From: Narthecium ossifragum
Lineage: Eukaryota; Streptophyta; Magnoliopsida; Dioscoreales; Nartheciaceae
Reading direction: 5' to 3'
Assembly (NCBI GenBank): GCA_963920575.1
Contig: OY986969.1
Span: 22,483,434 to 22,547,433 of the forward strand
Length of the DNA stretch: 64,000 nt
Shown here: positions 57,781 to 64,000 of the stretch, piece by piece
How positions within the stretch are numbered: the first letter of the stretch is position 1
Layout: each line of letters starts with the position of its first letter
Program-made: the position numbers and the translations under genes
Notes under the pieces: model-generated
Told to the model about the DNA's origin: nothing
The model's database searches: none
Seen by the model: the letters and a program-made list of their open reading frames with translations, nothing else

Positions 57781-59850
57781 TCTATAAATCGGTGGACATA
57801 AAACCAATTGCATAGTTGTATCTGCTAAGTCCTGCGCAAAGGTTGAACTTGATGCAACAGACTGGACTATACTCAACTCCTTCACTTGCTTCATCCCAGA
57901 AAATTTTCCTATCATACTTGAAGTAACAAATGCATCCATCTCCTCCAGTCTAAACATTACCAGCAAGACAGGTGTTAGTCCAACTATTTACATTTCACTG
58001 AAGGGTTTGTGTAGGTGCCCTCACCGTTCGGACTTCAACTTGGTTGAACTCCAACGTAGCTATGAGAGCACTAGTAACACAAGAGATGCCATGGGGCCCT
58101 TTAAAGCAACTGATGGATGCACTCTGCTCGACTGTCTCACAAGAACTGCCAATTATAAGGCCATCCGACAGCGGAAAAACAGTAAGATTGCCGCCTTGAT
58201 CTCCACAAATCACCACCTGAAGGCAATAAATGTTCAACTGGGCCATAAAATACATTCTATTCTCTATTTCTTGGAACTTTTCTATCATTGCGTTATGGCA
58301 CATATAAATTTACCAGAATTTAGTTCCAAGTAATTGTAAATCCCCCCCCCCCCCTCTATAATTTCGATATTTGCATATTTCCCCTCGTATTACAATTACA
58401 CTTCTGTCAGCATCCATAAGGTTACCTAACCTAACCTGGCTCACAAAGCAACTCAACCTACGGAAAGACTTAGCCATTCATCAATACTTAGGAGCAGCTT
58501 ACATCGACAGATTAACAAATATATACCAAGACCCTATCTGCCTAATTTTTGACAAAAGAAAATACTCTATCACTTCTCCAAAAACCTTGCTGTCATTCAT
58601 GAGAAGAAAATGTGAAAGGAACAAGAACTAATAAAACAACTAAACATACAAAATATCAATAAACCCATATGAATGAAAGATAATAAACTCTGAACAAATC
58701 CAAAGACCAGAAACTCTTAAGATGGAATTTCAGGATCTTTTCTCAGCAGCCTACAGAAAGTCATCAAAATAAAACTGAACAAGTCCCAATAGCTCTTCTT
58801 TCCAAATGCATGAACAAGCAATCCACCAAGTGATGGTTAAATAGAAACTTTCTGCAAAAGTCAGAGAATCAGAAATGGAACCGCATAGGGAAAGGGGTGT
58901 AGTCTCCCAACCTAGTGCAATTGTAACACATTCCAAGTTCTATGTTTGCAATAAATCCCCTATGGTTGTTCAACTTGGCACAAATTTAGAATCATTGGTG
59001 AAGATAAGCAGGGGAATTCAAGGAGAAATATGTAACATATGGTTTTGAAGTATAAATATTTAATTAACTATGTCATAAAAATGATTCATTCCTTGTCATC
59101 AGGAATAGATAATAAGAGACTCTAGTCACAACTCACAAGCAGATGATAAGCTCTCATGTCTCAGTGTATCAATTGGATCCTCCTATCTGCATAAAGATAT
59201 AATCTAAACTTGGTAATAGTGCTTAAATTGCAATTGTTGTCCTCCAATTGGATTGACACACCTAGGCACATAATTCGTGTTTCAAAATTTGATATGAAAA
59301 TAGCAATAAGAGAAGCCATTTTCTCCGTACTTTTATTGTCAACATCTGATCATAAGGCATCACTAATCTTCCACATTTTTAGTACTCCTCTGGGATTAGT
59401 TGTAAAGAGATGGCTGCATGAATAAGAAAAACACCATGATTAAATTCTGATTTCTCTAGCTTGGACCAAGCCTAAAATAAATCAAAAACATGATACCTAC
59501 ATCCCAGTGACTTGCACCAATAAATACCTAGCAGTTGCCTTTCCTTTTCCGCCGACCATGTAAAACATGTAGCAAGCTTCAGGGTAGGCTTACTGATGAA
59601 TCTAACAACAGTGGCATTTCCCTTGCCATCTCCAACAGCAATCATATCTTCCTCATCCGAAGATAACTCCAATCCTTTGGTGTCCACTAAATCCATATAA
59701 GCAATTGGTACCTCTTCACTAATTTGGGTAAGTTTAGTTATCTTACATTGCCAGGGTTAGACAACTCCACGTGATACAGAAACATGTTGTCAGTGGCAAC
59801 ATATAGGATATTTTCTTGGGTAAAATGCATACAGTATGTGCGCTAATACT
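57781..59850 (-). pseudogene. WDR6-like WD40 protein, internal exons
   Basis: Four exons with retained introns: about 59747-59850 (ENILYVATDNMFLYHVELSN), 59497-59723 (VAVGDG-type AVGDGKGNATVV and FTWSAEKERQLLG), 58025-58216 (VVICGDQGGNLTVFPL, FKGPHGISCVTS, LEFNQVEVRT) and about 57781-57957 (TGGDGCICYFKYDRK, YNYAIGFMSTD). The 58025 and 57957 exons join in frame (EVRT then TGGDGC). Plant WDR6 homologues are large WD40 proteins linked to tRNA 2'-O-methylation. The frame meets a stop at about 57781, the start and most of the protein are absent, and an unrelated gene fragment follows, so this is a truncated copy. A possible further exon lies near 60343-60400 (VEEVYGDVCTIQARPF). Confidence 0.65.
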
Positions 59851-59952
59851 CACTTTTGCTGCAATAAGACCACACGCCAAAGGAAGAATTAGCATCTAGT
59901 AAGCAAGTATTCACTTATAATTTAAGGGAAGAACAAAACTTAGAACATTTAC

Positions 59953-60166
59953 GCCTCGTTTGGTTGGGGGATAGGTAACCTAGGATAACTTTTATCCCGG
60001 GTTAAGGGGGGATATTCCCCTTATCCCACACTTTATCCCCAAAAACCCGTTATAAAGTTATCTTCATTCCACCTACTACTCCTCTCTACTTTTTTCTTAT
60101 CCCAAGTAATCATTACTAGGATAACTTTTATCCCGGAATAACTTCTATCCCCATACCAAACGAGGC
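59953..60166. mobile_element. MITE with GCCTCGTTTGG ends
   Basis: Ends GCCTCGTTTGG and CCAAACGAGGC; inside are paired GGATAACTTTTATCCCGG words and a GTAATCATTACTAGG-type centre. No clear target duplication. Same family as the element in intron 2 of beta-glucosidase A. Confidence 0.75.
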
Positions 60167-61155
60167 CAGGAAGCACTACTAAGCAAGCGTTCAAATAATA
60201 TAAAATGCTAGCTGAATAAGCCCTTACATCGATAGCTCAGATATTCAAGCACCAAAGCAGTAACATCAAACAATGTAATTGATCGTAAATCTCTGCCTGT
60301 TCATGCAACTCACTTCGCACCTGACGCTACTTGGATGTTTCCTTAGAAGGGACGAGCCTGGATCGTACAAACATCACCATATACCTCTTCCACTGGAAGT
60401 GAATGGCTTACATAAGTAAAATGTAAACACTGAATGACACACTTCATGTCTAAAGCAAGAAGCAAAGAAAGAAAACAATCATGGCCAAACTCAATCACCA
60501 TAGAGACACATTTACTAACATCCACAGTAAGAGAAATAAGGTAAACAATGATGAAGAGAACCAATATTATGAATATATATAAGAGAAATATTCCATGCTC
60601 AAGAATAAAAAGAAATATATATACTATTAAAAATGTTATTTAAGTGTGCCTTATGATTGTCGAAATAACATTATCGATACCAGCATGTGATGCTTAAATA
60701 TAATAAGACTATGCTACAATATTGATCAGATATATTGGTGTACATAAATTACATAGAAATAAGGTAAACAATGATGAAGAAAAAGCAACCTATTGGTTAC
60801 AGGCTACGACGTTAATGTTACAGTTTTGAGATACATTTTTTAAAAAGTTAAGTATGTTTTAGGCTGCAACCCAGATACTGGGTACTCACACACTAGGCAA
60901 TCACATCAGACAATCCCTAACAGTGTTGAGGTACATAGCAATATATAGATTTTTAGCTAGTTTGCCAAAAATCTACCCGGGTTGGAGCCCACCTTAACCT
61001 CTAAGATGGCTCCGCCCATGGTGGTCATGTAGATTCCACATGTTACGTGACCATATACACAAATCTTTTTTCATAGTGGAAACGAAAAAAAACTAGTTTG
61101 GAGAGAGAATCTACCTACCATTGCAAGAAACAGTAACGATTAGTATCATATTTTG
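60167..61155. other. Intergenic with one MITE end fragment
   Basis: No complete gene. At 61030-61077 the sequence CACGTGACC-like ATGTTACGTGACCATATAC then ACAAATCTTTTTTCAT is the reverse complement of the CGGTAG-family MITE end, so a truncated copy lies here. Confidence 0.5.
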
Positions 61156-62141
61156 TGGAATAATTTGCATATTAGTGGCACTCCTTGTTGTATTTTGGAA
61201 CATTGTGCCACTAATGTTGTTCATTACACATAAATGACACTATTTCAAATCCGTACCAAATTGCCCCTCACCTTGGTTGACTCAGCTCTGTCATGTCCTC
61301 ATATACATGATCAATACCGACTATACTTGGTATAAAACTTTACCCATAAATCCTTCAAACTCCAAACTAGCACATCGTGTTCTCTTCTTCACTCTCCCTC
61401 TCTCTTCACCAACGAGCTTTCCCTCAAACCAAAATCTAAAAATTTTCATCTCCTCCTACGTTCCCCTCATCATGGCTGCCGTTTGGACTTCCATGGCGTC
61501 GCGACGAACTTCCACTCGCTCCCAAGGAAAGGCACCGTCCCACCATCCCAAGGAGAAGACATGCCCTTTCTCTAGCAACAGAGACATGGCTATAACCCAG
61601 AAACGGAAACAATGGGATGCAAATCAAGATATGATAGCTATCGTAGCCACTTTGATGTTTGATTTTCTTCTCAATTCTCTTGATGCGCAAGTTACATTTC
61701 TCTTTGTGCACAGGTTACATTTCTCTTGCGTAAGTTAGTGTTTCCCTTAATTTGGTTGGTTTTACTTTGGATTTGATTCTTCCCATTGTTGTTTTCCTAA
61801 TTTCAAGAAATTATTATATATACTATGTTTCTACTTTGAGACCATGCGACATTTGAAAATGAAATTTCGTAATGTTGGTGGAGAGAGAGAGTAGAAGGGA
61901 AGACGATGGATTAAGAGTTTAAAGGATTTTTTGGGCCAAATCAGTACTAATATATGGGTTTATTTTTATATCAACTATAATCGGTATTGATCATGTATAC
62001 GGTGACATAACAAAGCTGAGTCAGCTAAGGTGAGACGCAATTTGGTCCGTATCTGAAATAGTGACATTCTTGTATAATGAATGACATTAGCGGCAGCATG
62101 TTGCAAAATGCAACAAGGAGCGCAAGTAATATGCAAATTCC
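61156..62141. mobile_element. Mutator-like element with long TIRs
   Basis: Inverted repeats of about 170-200 bp. The left arm has TTTGCATATTAGTGGCACTC, CCAAATTGCCCCTCACCTT and ATACATGATCAATACCGA; the right arm has the reverse complement of each with modest divergence. Flanks share TATTTTG (61149-61155 and 62144-62150), compatible with a degenerate 9 bp duplication. The 0.6 kb interior is leader-like, with a 153-codon plus-strand frame (61277-61738) of no known family. No transposase, so non-autonomous. Confidence 0.75.
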
Positions 62142-62249
62142 TCTATTTTGCGTCCAAAAAGATTCAAAATTATCACAATTAACTTTAGATTAATTTTTCA
62201 TGATATCAAGCTAACAGTATGTATACAAAGTCGAGAAAAACTTTTACGT

Positions 62250-62721
62250 TGTTTTATGTGTATATCTTCTGGATCTGAAGATCGGTGAGAAGAGTGAGAA
62301 GAGTGTGTTGGTGGTGTAGGTGGTGCGGCCTACGCCGCCCTCCGGTGGAGGACTGATGAGCAACTCCTCTTCCGGCCCACCGCCGGGATTCCCCAAACCT
62401 TATGCTTATCAGGCAAAAGCGGACCAAATTCAAGATACTGGCATCTCAGGCCTTAGTAGAACATATGCTGAAGCCTTGGGTGCACAGAAGGCTAAGCAAC
62501 CAGAAATCACGCCTGAAGACTTGACCAAGATGGGTGCCTTGTACGCAGGAGAAATCTATCTTAGTGACGATCTAATGGATCGCTGCTGTAAAAGATGGGA
62601 ATTCTCACTTTTCGGGCGATTCATGGGGGGAAGGGTACGCTTGGATGTTCTCAAGGCCAAGCTTCCCAAACTTTGGGGAGAGGGAAGAAGCTTCCAGGTG
62701 ACGGACATGGCCAAGGGGGTC
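62250..62721 (+). pseudogene. LINE 5' region and ORF1 start (DUF4283-type)
   Basis: ORF1 begins near 62356 (MSNSSSGPPPGFPKPYAYQ) and reads DDLMDRCCKRWEFSLFGRFM, LDVLKAKLPKLWG and FQVTDMAKGV, the DUF4283 domain of plant L1-type ORF1. It is cut by the LTR that starts at 62722. The remainder of the LINE would lie beyond the window. Confidence 0.8.
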
Positions 62722-64000
62722 TGATAAGACGTGAAAAGTGCATAAATCACCCTTTCAACTTGGCCTTGTTAGTCTCCGAGCAAGGCCTTACTGACGATTA
62801 TTACCCTATGTCAGGTACAAGAGCCCTCAATGAGGATTGGATCAAGTTTCGAGCTTAAACGAAGTCATTCGGGCCAGTTGAGTATGAAGAAGATCGATCC
62901 TTTATTGAAGAGGATCGATCCTTTGAAGTACATTAAGAAGAAATCAAGTCGGGACAAAAAGGATCGATCCTCCATCATGTGAGGATCGATCCCGTTTGCA
63001 CATTTTTCAGTGACAGAACGCAACATTCTCAAGGATCAATCTCCATCTACTAGAGGATCGATCCTTCACGGGACCAGCGGTCACACGGAAGAGGAAGATC
63101 GATCCTCTACCTTACAAGGATCGATCCTTTTGTGCCAGCCGAGCAAAATCAATGGTCCAGATCTAATCCGAGTGGGGGAGGCTTGTTTACTATAAATAGA
63201 CCCCTTAGGGGGGATTTTAGGGAGCTTCTCTTAGACCTTTCTAGGGCCTTTCTATTTTCCTTACCCAATTGAGAGGAGGACTTTTTGGAGGAAATCCATG
63301 GGAGAAGAGCTTCATCAACCTCCATCCATGGATCCAACCAAGATGAGTAGCTAACTTCCTTTCTCTTGGGATTTTCATGTAGTTGTAGGATTCTTTTGTA
63401 GTTTTCTTAGGGTTTTTGATGTGTAATCTTTGGGGATGATCTATTGTATGGATTTGAGCATGATTTCTTTATCTTTGTACATGGATCTTATATGTTGAAT
63501 GGATGAATGCCTTTCTTTGGTATGAGTTAGAACTTATGCATGATGGGTGTTTGTTGTTATGCCCCAATGAGTTGGATGTGCTAGAAACACATCCAATTCC
63601 ATTGGGAGGATGAATAGCCCTAGATTAGAGCTTAGGGTTGCTAGAACCATCCCTATCTCTCTAATTAGAGGATCCATTCTATCTTTCTCTTGCATTGGAT
63701 TCGAGGTGCTAGAACCATCTCGATCCAATGCCCGATTCCATACAATACCTTTACCTTGCGACGAATCGTTCTTAATCGAAGGTTCGTTAGCGACGATAGA
63801 AGCTAATCACTCATTCGTCGACCTTATGAATGTGCTTCTTTCCGGCGGATGATTCTAACCCGACTTCCGTTGAGCGATAAGTGAGGCTAACCACCCGCTT
63901 GTTGACTTCTAGATTTCGATCGTCCCAATTAGATTACACATTAATTCCTTAAGAGGCTACACTAGAACCTACAATGAAATGGAAGTCCCAAGGCTTCTCT
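62722..64000 (+). mobile_element. LTR, TGATAA group, with GGATCGATCC array (partial)
   Basis: Starts TGATAAGACGTGAAAAGTG and aligns with the LTR at 51568 (GTCTCCGAGCAA, AAGAGCCCTCAA, GATGAGTAGCTAA, GTGCTAGAACCA). ATCGAT-type palindromes start at 62893, 62914, 62963, 62985, 63035 (ATCAAT), 63057, 63098 and 63120. A TATAAATA box lies at 63191-63198. It runs off the right edge, so whether it is solo or full length is unknown. Confidence 0.85.

Overview
This window looks like an intergenic-rich stretch of a transposon-laden flowering-plant nuclear genome. It is most likely a monocot: the intron-rich genes, Tourist-type MITEs and a pair of plastid-targeted family GH1 beta-glucosidases with transit peptides fit that best. 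The species cannot be fixed from sequence alone. All supported host genes read on the minus strand.

Layout: (1) 1-1884, N-terminal exons of a BRF1/TFIIIB-type RNA polymerase III initiation factor, continuing off the left edge. (2) 4298-10571, beta-glucosidase copy A, 13 exons, apparently intact (552 aa). (3) 10.6-29 kb, nested repeats: a small tandem duplication with a MITE insertion, LTR-derived blocks, a long dead L1-type LINE split by a solo LTR, and a Mutator-like element with a GC-rich cargo. (4) 29219-34828, beta-glucosidase copy B, the tandem paralogue of A, 13 exons, apparently intact (557 aa). (5) 35-41 kb, a Ty1-copia relic split by two solo LTRs. (6) 41-50 kb, a fold-back element, several copies of a palindrome-rich MITE family, another solo LTR, and a PIF/Harbinger relic with only a Myb-like ORF. 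(7) 50.5-53.9 kb, a 5'-truncated LINE with a clean target-site duplication, split by a solo LTR. (8) 54.7-57 kb, two short tandem-repeat arrays and a SIRE-like solo LTR. (9) 57.6-60.4 kb, intron-containing exons of a WDR6-like WD40 protein joined directly to a fragment of the peroxisomal multifunctional protein. (10) 61.1-64 kb, a second Mutator-like element, a LINE ORF1 start, and the 5' part of an LTR that interrupts it.

Functional core: genes A and B share structure, orientation and both catalytic glutamates, and are probably plastidial defence or specialised-metabolite glucosidases. The region from exons 3/4 to intron 9 is nearly identical between them, while both ends are clearly diverged, which points to recent gene conversion or unequal exchange.

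The most unusual signal lies in the transposons. Nearly every LTR here carries, upstream of its TATA box, an array of short family-specific palindromes (GGATCGATCC, AGATCGATCT, CGGTCGACCG, GACCTCGAGGTC and others). In several they come in pairs 21-22 bp apart, and in one LTR group the array ends 65-67 bp from the TATA box. This looks like a recurring cis-regulatory architecture shared by otherwise unrelated retrotransposons.
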